This document shows, one piece after another, positions 33,090 through 43,200 of a DNA stretch of 64,000 bases (positions are counted from its first letter, which is position 1; every line of letters starts with the position of its first letter). The notes under the pieces were generated by a model. It saw only the letters and a list, made by a program, of their open reading frames with translations, was not told where the DNA came from and ran no database searches. This stretch comes from Micromonospora andamanensis (GTDB taxonomy: Bacteria > Actinomycetota > Actinomycetes > Mycobacteriales > Micromonosporaceae), in NCBI RefSeq assembly GCF_016863495.1, contig NZ_BOOZ01000026.1:61254-125253 (forward strand), written 5' to 3'. The position numbers and the translations under genes were made by a program.

Positions 33090-34124
33090 GTGCTTTGGAA
33101 TGACCTTTACATCGGGTCCGTGGCAATGACTCTGGGCCGCGAGGAGACCACCGAGAGCGCCGTGGCCGACGGGCGTTACCCGGCGAAGGAGAATGAGGCG
33201 AGCGGCTTCCTCGCCACCCGGGTGGACGACGAGGGACCCACTATCGACCTGGCGGTGCGAGCGGCGGAAGCGGCGGTGGCCCGTGCCGGTGACCGGGCCT
33301 CGCAGGTCGACCTGGTGATCCACTCCTACATCGCGCACCAGGGCCTGGACGACTTCGCACCGGCCGCGTACGTCCAGGGCCGCACCGTCCGCGGCGACGG
33401 CTTCGCCATGGAAGTGCGCCAGGCGTCGAACGGCGGCATGGCCGCCCTGGAGCTGGCGGCGGGTTACCTGACTGCCCGACCGGACACCTCCGCGGCGCTG
33501 CTCACCACCGCCGACCGGTTCGTGGAGCCCGGCTACAACCGCTACGCCACCGCCTCCGGGATGCTCTTCGGCGACGGCGGCACCGCGCTGCTGCTCTGCC
33601 GGTCCTCAGGAGTCGCCCGGCTGGTGAGCAGCGCGACCACCGGCGACACCACCTACGGCGACATCCAGATCGGCGCGGAGCCGTGGAGCGACGTGAGCGG
33701 CGGGAACGGCTGGCCGGTGAACATCAACGCCCGGGTGCACGCCTATCTGGCCGAGAAGGGCCCCGAGATCTACGTCCCCATGGTGCAGGCGCTGCAGCAG
33801 AAGGAGATGCTTGTCATCGAGCAGGCGCTGACCGAGGCCGGGTTGGAGCCCGCGGACGTCGCCTGGTGGATCTTCCCGAACCAGGGGCTGGCCCTTACCG
33901 ACTGGGACGCGCGCAAGGCGTTCGGTGTGGACATCTCCCGTACCACCTGGGACTGGGGCCGCCGCTGTGGGCACCTGGGCGCGGGCGACCAGTTCGCCGG
34001 GCTGACCCACCTGCTGGAGACCCGGAAGGCCAAGCCCGGCGACCGGGTCGTGCTCGCCGGCTCGGGCACCGGCTTCATGTTCAGCGCCGCGGTTCTCGAG
34101 ATCACCGCGGAGCTCTCGGAGTGA
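33090..34124 (+). CDS. KASIII-like acyltransferase with Ser in place of the catalytic Cys
   Basis: This 344-residue protein has the thiolase fold of FabH/CerJ proteins. The nucleophile position reads VRQASNGGMAALE, so residue 113 is Ser where KASIII enzymes have Cys (QMCNGG). The FabH-type His position reads FPNQG (Asn264), but the later GHLGAGD keeps His295, as in CerJ-type acyl-transfer enzymes. A KASIII relative with Ser nucleophile is known in DpsC. Acyl transfer or starter loading is therefore more likely than decarboxylative condensation. GTG 33090 has AAGGGGAGG upstream. The stop overlaps the carrier protein start (GTGA). Confidence 0.85.
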   Translation: MLWNDLYIGSVAMTLGREETTESAVADGRYPAKENEASGFLATRVDDEGPTIDLAVRAAEAAVARAGDRASQVDLVIHSYIAHQGLDDFAPAAYVQGRTVRGDGFAMEVRQASNGGMAALELAAGYLTARPDTSAALLTTADRFVEPGYNRYATASGMLFGDGGTALLLCRSSGVARLVSSATTGDTTYGDIQIGAEPWSDVSGGNGWPVNINARVHAYLAEKGPEIYVPMVQALQQKEMLVIEQALTEAGLEPADVAWWIFPNQGLALTDWDARKAFGVDISRTTWDWGRRCGHLGAGDQFAGLTHLLETRKAKPGDRVVLAGSGTGFMFSAAVLEITAELSE

Positions 34125-34369
34125 TCGGGCAGGCCGAGTTCATCCGCATCGTCCGCGACGAACTGCGGCTGCCACTGGCCGATCCGGATCTGGAGCACAG
34201 CTTCGATCAGGAGGTGAACTGGCGGTCGCTGCACCGGGTGCGGCTGTTCGTGGCGATGGAGCAGCACGCCGGCCGCCGTCCGGAGGTAGGCACGCTCTTC
34301 GAGGAGCGCACGGTACGCGGCATCTACACGGTGTTCGCCGAGCAGGCCGACGGTAGGCGTGACCCGTGA
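34121..34369 (+). CDS. Small acyl/aminoacyl carrier protein, atypical
   Basis: An 82-residue helical protein with the length and layout of a carrier protein. Where the usual motif is GxDSL, it reads VNWRSLHRV, placing a Ser at residue 36 but preceded by Trp-Arg. Helix 3 sits in GTLFEERTVRGIYTVF. GTGA overlaps tie it to the KASIII-like gene before and the adenylation gene after, which supports a carrier role. Whether Ser36 can be phosphopantetheinylated is uncertain. Confidence 0.7.
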   Translation: MIGQAEFIRIVRDELRLPLADPDLEHSFDQEVNWRSLHRVRLFVAMEQHAGRRPEVGTLFEERTVRGIYTVFAEQADGRRDP

Positions 34370-35946
34370 GCACGATTCCGACGATGTACGAGTGGTTCGG
34401 CGCCACCGTCCGCGCCCACCCCACCCGCACCGCCCTGAGCGTGGCCGGTGCCGACTTCACGTACGCCTCGCTCGATGCGGCCGCGGGTCGGGCCGCCGCC
34501 GCCATCGCCGGGACGGCAGGAGACCGGACCGGGCGTCCCCCGCGCCGGATCGGTGTCCTCGCCTCCCGGACGGTGGCGGCCACCTACGTCGCCTACCTGG
34601 CCAGCCTGCGGCTGGGTGACACGGTGATCTGTCTCAACACCGAGTTCCCGGCGGTCCGCAACGCGGAGATCGCGCGGCTGGCCGGGCTGGACGTGCTGGT
34701 GCACGCCGACGCCGAGCGGGAACTCGCCGCGCAGGTGCGGGCCGCCACCGGCGTCCGGCTGCTGTCGATGCCGGACGACGCCGCCACCTTCACCGGTGGC
34801 GGCCCGTCCGCCGAGGCCGGCACCCCGGACGTCGATGACCTGGCGTACATCATCTTCACGTCCGGGTCGACAGGCAGCCCGAAGGGCGTGCCGATCCGGC
34901 ACCGCAACTTCGCCGCCTGGGTCGGGCACTTCGCGCCGATGTTCGCCGACCGCGCCAGTGCCCGGGTCGCCCAGACCGCCGACCTGTCCTGGGACATGTC
35001 GATGATCCCGCTGTGGACCGCGTGGGCGTCCGGTGGGGCGGTGGTGGTGCCGACGAAGACGGACCTGCTCGCCCCGTCGAGGTTCATCGCCGGTCAGGGC
35101 ATCACGCACTGGGTCTCGACGCCGGCGTCGGTCACCATGGCCAGGTGGCTGGGCGACCTGACCACCGGCGGGCTGCCGGACCTGCGGTGGAGCATCTTCG
35201 GCGGTGAGGCGCTGACGCCCGAGCACGTGCGGGCCTGGCGGGAGGCCGCACCGAACAGCGCGGTGGCCAACGTGTACGGACCCAGCGAGGCGACGGTGAC
35301 CTGCCTGACCCACCTGCTGCCCCACGATCCGGCCGACCCGCCGGCCACCCCGAACGGCACCTTCCCGATCGGACGGGTCTACCCCACAGTCGAGCACGTG
35401 GTGCTCGACGATGACGGCACCGCCGCCGACGAGGGTGAGCTGCTGGTCCGTGGCCCGCAGCGGTTCGACGGCTATCTGGATCCCGCGCACAACCGTGGCC
35501 GGTTCGTGCTGTGGGACGGTGAGCTCCTCGGCACCCACGACGGTCCCGGACGACCGGACGAGCGGCACTGGTACCGCACCGGTGACCGGGTCCGGTTCGA
35601 CGACGCGGTGGCCGTCTACCTGGGACGTGTCGACAACCAGGTGAAGGTGCACGGCTACCGGATCGAGCCGGGTGACATCGAGGCGGCCCTGCGGGCGCAC
35701 CCTGGCCTGGAGGAGGCCGCCGTGGTGCCGTGCCCGGCCGACGACGGCATCGTGGAGCTGGCCGGGTTCTTCACCGGGGAGGCCGTCTCCGATCCGGAGT
35801 TGCGGGACTTCCTGGCGGGGCGGCTGCCCACGTACATGACCCCGCGTTTCCTGGTGCACGTGGCGAAGCTCCCGCTGAGCCTCAACGGCAAGATCGACCG
35901 GAAGGCGCTCGTGGCGCAGGCCGCCTCGCTGACCACCACGAGCTGA
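34366..35946 (+). CDS. Stand-alone adenylation enzyme (amino-acid activating)
   Basis: A 526-residue ANL-family enzyme. Motif A3 is FTSGSTGSPKGVP near residue 165. A5 is NVYGPSEATVT near 305. A7 is WYRTGD near 402. A8 is GRVDNQVKVHGYRIEPGDIE near 418, and A10 is LSLNGKIDRKAL with the catalytic Lys near 514. The pocket segment DLSWDMSMIP replaces the usual FDxS, with Asp retained for the alpha- or beta-amino group. It resembles NRPS and D-alanine ligases. It probably activates the product of the radical SAM aminomutase and loads it on the 34121 carrier; that is inference from the coupled genes. Confidence 0.85.
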   Translation: MSTIPTMYEWFGATVRAHPTRTALSVAGADFTYASLDAAAGRAAAAIAGTAGDRTGRPPRRIGVLASRTVAATYVAYLASLRLGDTVICLNTEFPAVRNAEIARLAGLDVLVHADAERELAAQVRAATGVRLLSMPDDAATFTGGGPSAEAGTPDVDDLAYIIFTSGSTGSPKGVPIRHRNFAAWVGHFAPMFADRASARVAQTADLSWDMSMIPLWTAWASGGAVVVPTKTDLLAPSRFIAGQGITHWVSTPASVTMARWLGDLTTGGLPDLRWSIFGGEALTPEHVRAWREAAPNSAVANVYGPSEATVTCLTHLLPHDPADPPATPNGTFPIGRVYPTVEHVVLDDDGTAADEGELLVRGPQRFDGYLDPAHNRGRFVLWDGELLGTHDGPGRPDERHWYRTGDRVRFDDAVAVYLGRVDNQVKVHGYRIEPGDIEAALRAHPGLEEAAVVPCPADDGIVELAGFFTGEAVSDPELRDFLAGRLPTYMTPRFLVHVAKLPLSLNGKIDRKALVAQAASLTTTS

Positions 35947-35961
35947 TCCTCTGCATCACCA

Positions 35962-35995
35962 CCTCAGGCGCTCCACAACAGTGGGGCGCCTGAGG
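35962..35995. terminator. Strong hairpin terminator (15-bp stem)
   Basis: Bases 35962-35976 pair with 35981-35995 around the loop AACA, with one G-U pair. It starts 16 nt after the adenylation gene stop. GC-rich actinomycete terminators often lack a T-run, as here. Confidence 0.8.
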
Positions 35996-36059
35996 CTGTC
36001 GCGGCGTTCGACGACAGAACCTGGGCACAGTGGTCCCCGCCGGTACGGATCCCGGAAGC

Positions 36060-36096
36060 GGAACCAGGCCCCGCGAGACGCACGGGGCCTGGTTCC
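36060..36096. terminator. Second hairpin terminator (14-bp perfect stem)
   Basis: GGAACCAGGCCCCG (36060-36073) pairs perfectly with 36083-36096 around a 9-nt loop. It lies 10 nt beyond the stop of the minus-strand thioester reductase, so it serves that transcript, while the hairpin at 35962 serves the plus-strand one. Confidence 0.8.
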
Positions 36097-36105
36097 CAGG
36101 GGTTC

Positions 36106-37221
36106 TCAGCGGGCCAGGATCGGCCGCTCCCGGACCGACTGGCTGAAGCCGTGCGCGATGAGACGGTCGAAGAACGCGTCGTCCAGCGGCACCGACGGCG
36201 GCGCCGGCGCCGCAGCGCGCAGGGCCGCCCAGGTGTGCTCCGCGCTGATCTCCGGCATCGGATACGCCGGCTCCAGGCCCAGCATCCGCCGCCCGATCTT
36301 CCCCATCTGAATCAGCGGTGCCACGTCCGGATGGGTGGCCCGTTCGGTCGCCCGTTCCCACCAGACCGGGCCGGGCAGGGAGTCCAGCGGATACCCCGCC
36401 CGGCGCAGCGCGTCGAATCCGTGGGTGAGCGCCACCGGCTGCGGCTTCACCAGGTGATACGCCCGCCCGGCGGCCGACGGCCCGGCGGACAGCCGGGCCA
36501 GGTTGCCGGCGACCTGATCGACAGCGTCCATCGGCACCGCCTCGACCCGCTCGGGTACCGCCCCGACCGCGACGGCCGCCCTCAGCAGCGGCATGAGCAG
36601 GTCGGACGTGGAGGTGCCACCGGTGCCGGAATGCCCGGTCACCAGACCCGGCCGGTAGATCGTGGCCGTCACGCCACGCTCGGCGGCCCGGGCGACGACC
36701 CGTTCGGCGGCCACCTTCGATCGCGGGTAGCCGAGGTGCCCTGACGTCGCCATCGACGGTGGGGTCGTCTCGTCCACCCGGGACAGTCCGGCCCGGGCCG
36801 CATCGGCGAACACCGCGATCGTGGAGACGAAGTGGAAGCCGACCGGCCGGCCAGCCGCCGTGGCCAGTTCCACGAGCGCCCTGGTGCCGCCGACATTCGA
36901 CGGCGCCAGATCGTGGTACGGCGCCGTCATGTGCACGGACGCGGCGCTGTGATAGATCCGCGAGACCCGTTCGGCCAGGTCGTTCCAGACCTTCGGCGGC
37001 AGGCCGAGACCGGGACGATCCAGGTCGGCCGGCACCGCGATCAGACGCTGCGGATCGTCCACGCCGACCTCGGCCATCCGCTCCCGCAGCCGGCGATCGG
37101 CCGCCGCCGGTCCGGTCGCACGGACCAGGCAGTAGATCACCGGGTGTGGCTGGGCGAGCAGGGCCGCGGCGAGATGGCCGCCGAGGGACCCCGTCACCCC
37201 CGTCAACAGGATCGCCGTCAC
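36106..37221 (-). CDS. Stand-alone thioester reductase (extended SDR)
   Basis: This 371-residue protein matches the reductase domains that end carboxylic acid reductases and some NRPSs. The cofactor motif is ILLTGVTGSLGGHLAAAL near residue 4. A family segment IYHSAASVHMTAPY is near residue 89, and the Tyr/Lys dyad lies in HLGYPRSKVAAERV near residue 162. The lengthy C-terminal lobe is present. It lacks fused A or carrier domains. Its GTG overlaps the PKS stop (GTGA), so it most likely reduces the PKS-bound acyl thioester to aldehyde or alcohol. Confidence 0.85.
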   Translation of the reverse strand: MTAILLTGVTGSLGGHLAAALLAQPHPVIYCLVRATGPAAADRRLRERMAEVGVDDPQRLIAVPADLDRPGLGLPPKVWNDLAERVSRIYHSAASVHMTAPYHDLAPSNVGGTRALVELATAAGRPVGFHFVSTIAVFADAARAGLSRVDETTPPSMATSGHLGYPRSKVAAERVVARAAERGVTATIYRPGLVTGHSGTGGTSTSDLLMPLLRAAVAVGAVPERVEAVPMDAVDQVAGNLARLSAGPSAAGRAYHLVKPQPVALTHGFDALRRAGYPLDSLPGPVWWERATERATHPDVAPLIQMGKIGRRMLGLEPAYPMPEISAEHTWAALRAAAPAPPSVPLDDAFFDRLIAHGFSQSVRERPILAR

Positions 37222-40200
37222 CGCGCCTCCTGCTCGCCGAGCAGCTCGGCCAGGTGCTGGGCCAGCGCCCGGGCCGAGTTGTTGGTGGCGATCGCCTTGG
37301 GGGCGACCCGGATACCCAGGCTGGTCTCGACCCGGGTCCGCAGCTCCAGATTGCCGAGCGAGTCCAGACCGTAGTCGTTGAACGGCCGGCCGGGGTCGAC
37401 AGTCCCGCGGACGATCGCGCCGGCCTCCCGGGCCAGGAACCTGCTCAGCCAGCCGACCCGCTCACCGGCCGGCAGTGCCCGCACTTCGCTGAGCAGCGCC
37501 GACGCCTGCGACTGCGCTGGCTGGCTGTCCTGGAACGCCGCCGCGAACGGGCTGCGACGGGCGAGTGAGGTCAACCACGGCGCCCGGGACTGCGGGACGT
37601 ACCCGGTGAAGGTCCTGGTGTGCCGCAGCAGGGTGTCGAAGGCGCGGACCCCCTCGTCAGGCGTGATCATCGTGGTGTCACCGGATTCGCCGAGCACCGC
37701 GCCGCGGCCGATCTCGGCCCAGGCACCCCAGGCGATCGCGGTCACCGGCAACCCCTGCGCACGCCGCCAGTGCGCGAACCCGTCCAGCCAGCTGTTCGCG
37801 GCGGCGTAGGCGCCCTGACCCGGGGACCCGAGCAGCGCGGCGGCCGACGAGAAGCAGCAGAACCAGTCCAGGTCGTCATCGATCGTGGCGTGGTGCAGAT
37901 GCCAGGCCCCGTACGTCTTGGGCACCCAGTCCCGGTGCACCAACTCGGCGGTGATGCTCGGCACTGTGGCGTCCTCGACCACCGCCGCGGCGTGCAGCAC
38001 CCCACGCAGGGGCAGTCCGGTGGCCCGGGCGGCGGCGGCCAGCCGTACCGCGGTGCCCGGATCCGCGATGTCGCCGAGTTCCACCTGCACGTCGGCCCCC
38101 GCCTCACGTAGCGCGGCGATCGCGGCGGTCCCCTCGGCGTTCGGCGCGGAGCGCGAGTTCAGCACGATCCGGCCGCAGCCCGCCTCGGCGAGGTGCCGGG
38201 CCAGCCGCAGGCCGAGGCCCCCCAGTCCGCCGGTGACGAGGTACGCGCCGTCGGCGCGGAACGCCGAGAACCGGGCCGGCGGCACCACCACAGGCGTACC
38301 GGGCTCGACAGCTGTGGTGAGCACGAACTTGCCGGTGTGCTGGGCCGCGGCCATCGTCCGGATCGCGGTCGCCGCCTCACTCAGCGGAAACGCGGTGACC
38401 ATCGGCGCCGGCAGCTCGCCACGGCTCATCAGCTCCGCCACCTCGCGGAGCAGCCGACCGAGCAGTCCCGGATCAACACCTGCCATCAGCTCCAGATCCA
38501 CGCTGTAGAAGGCCAGGTTGCGCCGGAACGGGGCAAGGTCCAGCCGGGAGTCGCCGTAGATGTCCCGTTTGCCGATCTCGACGAACCGGCCGCCGAAGGT
38601 CAGCAGGTCCAGGCTCGCCCGCTGCGCCGCACCGGTGAGCGAGTTCAGCACCACATCGACACCCGCACCGCCGGTGTCCTCGCGGATCCGGTCGGCGAAC
38701 TCCAGGCTGCGGGAGTCGTAGACGTGCGTGACACCTGTCGAGCGCAGCCATTCCCGGCGGTCCGCACTGCCGGCGGTCGCGAAGATCTCCGCGCCGATCC
38801 GGCGGGCGATGGCAACCGCGGCCTGCCCGGTGCCGCCGGTGGCCGAGTGGATCAGGACGCGCTCGCCGGGCCGCATCCGGGCCAGCTCGTGCAGGGCGTA
38901 CCAGGCGGTGGCGTAGACCGCCGGGGTCGCCGCCCCCTCCTCGACGCTCAGCCCGGCCGGCAGCGGGGCGGCGAGCCGGGCGTCGACAGTGACGTGGCTC
39001 CCCCACGCGCCGTCGGTGACACCGACGGCGGTCATCACCCGATCGCCGATCGCGAACCCGGTGACCTCGTCGCCGACCCGGACCACGGTCCCCGCACAGT
39101 CCACGCCCAAGCCGGGAATCTCCCCCTCGTAGCTGAAGCCGTTGCCGTGCGCCACCAGCACATCGACGAAGTTGATGCCGCCGGCGCCGATCGCGATCTC
39201 GATCTCGCCCGGGCCGGGGCTACGGCGCGGGACGACGGCCAGCTCCAACGAGTCCAAGTCGCCCGGGTGGCGGATCTCCAGCCGGAAACCGTCGGCGTCG
39301 GGGTCGGTGACCGTCCGGTGCCGTTCCCCGGCGGCGAGCGGGGCCCGCTCGAGCCGGGCGGTGTAGTGGTGCCCGGCGCGCCAGGCGGTCTCGTCCTCGG
39401 GGCTGTCGGCGGCGAGTTCGGCGGCGAGTGCCTCGACCACCGCCTCGTCGACGTCGATCTGGGTGGCCCGGACGTCGGGGAACTCGGCGCCGATCACGCG
39501 CAGCAGGCCGCGCACCCCGGCGTGTTCGAGGTTGACCACGTCGCCGGTCATGACCTGCTGTGCGGACTGGGTGACCGCGTAGAGCCGGGGCGGTGTGCCA
39601 CCGAACGCGGCGAGTTCCTGCGCGACCCCGACAACCGCCTGCACCAGGTCGCGGCCGCGGGCGATGCCGTCCTCATCGGCAGGTCCAGCCGGTCGTGGGC
39701 AGAGCAGCACGACGCCACGCCAGGTGCCCTCCGGCACGAGGGGCGCAGTGCCGGCGGACGCCCACGGACGGACTTCGGCCTTGCCGCCCTGCCCGCGCAG
39801 GGCCGTGGCGAGCTCGCCCGGCTCGCAGACCGCCGCGTCCGGCGCGAGGATCAGCCACGAGTCGTCGGACCGGCTCTCGGCGGGTCGCGGCGGCTCGCTG
39901 CGGTGCCAGCCCACGGTGAGCAGCCGCTCGGCCAGGATCTGCCCGGCACTCTCCTCGTCGCTGCCGCTGGTGCCCATGACCAGGCCCTCCACGGTCAACA
40001 GGACAGCGCCGTAGCGATCGGTCAGCTGGATGTCAGCGACCACCCGGGTGCTGTCGTGGGACACCAGTCGCAGATGGCAGTACCGTGCGGCGGCGGACGG
40101 TGCCCACTGGCGGATCCGTCCCACCTCCAGCGGGACCATCAGGCCGCCGTCCGCCACCTCCTGCGCCACCGCGGGCATCGCGATCACGCACTGGAAGCAG

Positions 40201-43200
40201 GCGTCCAGCAGCGCCGGGTGGATACCGAAACCGTCGTTTCCGCTGCGCAGCGCGGACGGCAGCTCGACCTCACCGAGCACGGTCCGGCCGTCCGTGCCCG
40301 GCAGGCGGTGGACCGTGGTGACACCGGCGAACGCCGGTCCGGGTTGGATGCCCCGCTCACCGACGATCCGCCGCAGCTCGTCCCCCGGCAGCGGATCGGA
40401 ATGCTCGTCGAGGAGCAGGTCGATGTCGATCGGCTCGGGTTCGGCGACGTCCGCCGACGGGTGCAGCGTGGCGGAGGCCAGCCGGACCCGTTCGCCGTTG
40501 TCCGACGTGGTCGCCTCCCACCGGGCCTGGCCCGGCGCGGTCACCGTGGCGGACGCGGTGACCTCGTCATGGTCGCTGAGCAGCAGCATGCGTTCGAAGC
40601 GCAACCCGTGCACCTCGCCGCCGCCACCGAAGACCTCTCCGGCCGCGCTGAGCGCCGCCTCGCAGTGCGCCGAGCCGGGGTAGGCGGCAACGTCACCAAC
40701 CCGGTGGTCGACGAGCCACGGCAGCACCGCCGTGCCGACGTCGGACTGCCAGGCGTGCCGCTCCGGGCTCTCATCGAGCCGGACATGCGCGCCGAGCAGC
40801 GGATGCACCCGTACCGTGTGTGCTGGCGGAGACTGGTCGGACCGGACCAGCAAGTGCTGGCGTGCCCAGGTCGGCAGTGGCGCCTCGACGAGGTCACCGT
40901 CCGGATGCAGCAGCGAGAAGTCGACCCCGCCACCGGCCGCATGCACCTCGATCAGGCTGGTGAGCAGGCCGTAAGGGGTCTCCTGGCCGCGCCGCATACT
41001 CGGCAGGGCGGCTGCGGGCAGCCCGGACGACCGGGCGCACTGTTCCACCGCTCGGGTGAGCAGCGGGTGCGGGGAGAGCTCCAGGAAGACGCGGTGACCG
41101 TCCTCGAGCGCGGCCAGCACCGCGGCGCCGAACCTTACCGGCTGGCGCAGGTTGTCGACCCAGTAGGCGGCGTCGGGGACCGGCTGCGTGTGCGGGTCGT
41201 CAAGCGCGGTGCCGTAGACGGGCACCGTCCCGGCGGCCGGCGTGAGGTCGGCGAGGACTTCGGCCAGCTCGGCCAGGATCGGGTCGACCTGCGGCGAATG
41301 CGAGGCGACGTCGACGGCGACCTCGCGTGCCATCACGCCCCGGCTCTCCCACCCCGCGATCAGTTCACGGACCCGGTCGGTGGCGCCACCGATCACCGTG
41401 GACTCCGGTGAGGCGACGACCGACACCACGACGTCGTCGTAGGCGGCCAGTTCCTGCTCGACGCGCTCGGCGGGAAGTTCGACGGAGGCCATCGCGCCGG
41501 CACCGGCCAGTCGGGCGCACAGCCGGGACCGACGGCAGATCACCTTGACGCCGTCGTCGAGGGAGAGCGCACCGGACACCACGGAGGCCGCCACCTCGCC
41601 CAGCGAGTGCCCGATGACGGCGGCTGGTCGCACGCCCGCCGCACGCCAGGCTGCGGCGAGCCCTACCTGCATGGCGAAGAGCGTCGGCTGCACCCGGTCG
41701 ATGCCGGTCACCGTCTCCGGGTCGGTCATCGCGGCCGTCACCGAGAAGCCCGACTCGCGCTGGACGAGCGGCTCCACCCGGGCGACCATGGCGGCGAACT
41801 CGGGCTCGGTCGCCAGGAGCGCGGCACCCATGCCGGCCCACTGCGAACCCTGGCCGGAGAAGACCCAGACCGGGCCGCGCGAGTCGTCACCGACCACCGG
41901 TGCCGGGGGCCGCTCGGCCACCTGGTCGGCCACGCCGCGCAGCGCGGCGATCAGTTCCGGCCGGTCCGAGGCGATCACGGCGGTACGGACCGCACGGTGC
42001 TCGCGCCGCCGCGCCAGGGTGTATCCGAGATCGGCGAGGGTGACGTCCTCGTGGACGGCCAGCCAGTCCGCCATCCGCTCGGCGGTCGGGCCCAGTTCCT
42101 CCGGCGCGCTGGCCGACAGCGGAACCAGCTGCGCGGCGGATCGCCGCGACCGGTTGTCCGCGACCGGCCGGGTCCGGGGCGCTTCCTCGACCACGGCGTG
42201 GACGTTGGTGCCGGACATGCCGAACGAGGAGACGCCCGCTCGCCGGGGCCCGGGGGCGTCCGGCCACGGCGTGGACTTGCCGGGCACGAAGAGCCGGGTC
42301 TTCAACGCGCTGATCTCGGGGTTGAGTTCTTCGAGGTGCAGCGTCCCGGGTACGACACCATGCTGCAACGCCAGCACTGTGGCGATCAGCCCGGCGGTGC
42401 CGGCGGCCGACTCGGTGTGACCGAGGTTCGACTTGACGGAGGTCACCGCACAGGGGCCGGTGCCCTGGCCGTAGACCTCGGCCAGGGCGCGGAACTCGAT
42501 CGGGTCACCGACCGGCGTGCCCGTGCCGTGCGCCTGCACCATCCCGACCTGCTCGGGGGTGATCCCGGCGTCGGCCAGCGCGGCCCGGTGCACCGCGGCC
42601 TGCGCGGCCTGTGACGGCATGGTGATGGTGTCGGTGCGACCGTCCTGGTTCGTCGCGATGCCCTTGATCACCGCCAGGATGTGGTCGCCGTCGGCCAGCG
42701 CGTCGGTCGCCCGCTTCAGGAACACCATGCCGCAGCCCTCCGCCCGGACGAAGCCGTCGGCGGACCTGTCGAAGGGCCGGCACCTGCCGCTGCGGGACAG
42801 CATGCCGAGCCCGGACGCGCCGGCCGCGGGCTCCGGGATCAGCATCAGCATGACGCCACCGGCCAGGGCCATGTCGCTCTCGCCGGAGCGGATGCTCATG
42901 CACGCCTGGCGCACCGAGGTCAGGCCCGAGGAGCAGGCGGTGTCGACGCTCAGCGACGGACCGGCCAGGTCCAGCGCGAACGAGATCCGCCCGGAGGCCA
43001 TGCTGAAGGCGGTGCCGGTGAACCAGTACGGGTGGATCTTCCGTACCCCGTGGGTGACGACCGAGTAGTCGCCGTGGGCGATGCCGACGAAGACGCCGGT
43101 GCGGGTGCCGGCGAGCGCGGACGGCGGTGTTCCGGATCGTTCGACCGCCTCCCAGGCGGTCTCCAGCAGGACCCGGTGCTGCGGGTCGGTGGCGAGCGCC

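Noticed and set aside
38193..41411. Very long plus-strand open frame opposite the PKS gene
   Set aside because: Rich in Arg, Gly and Ala with no domain; an antisense frame expected from GC-rich third positions of the real gene.
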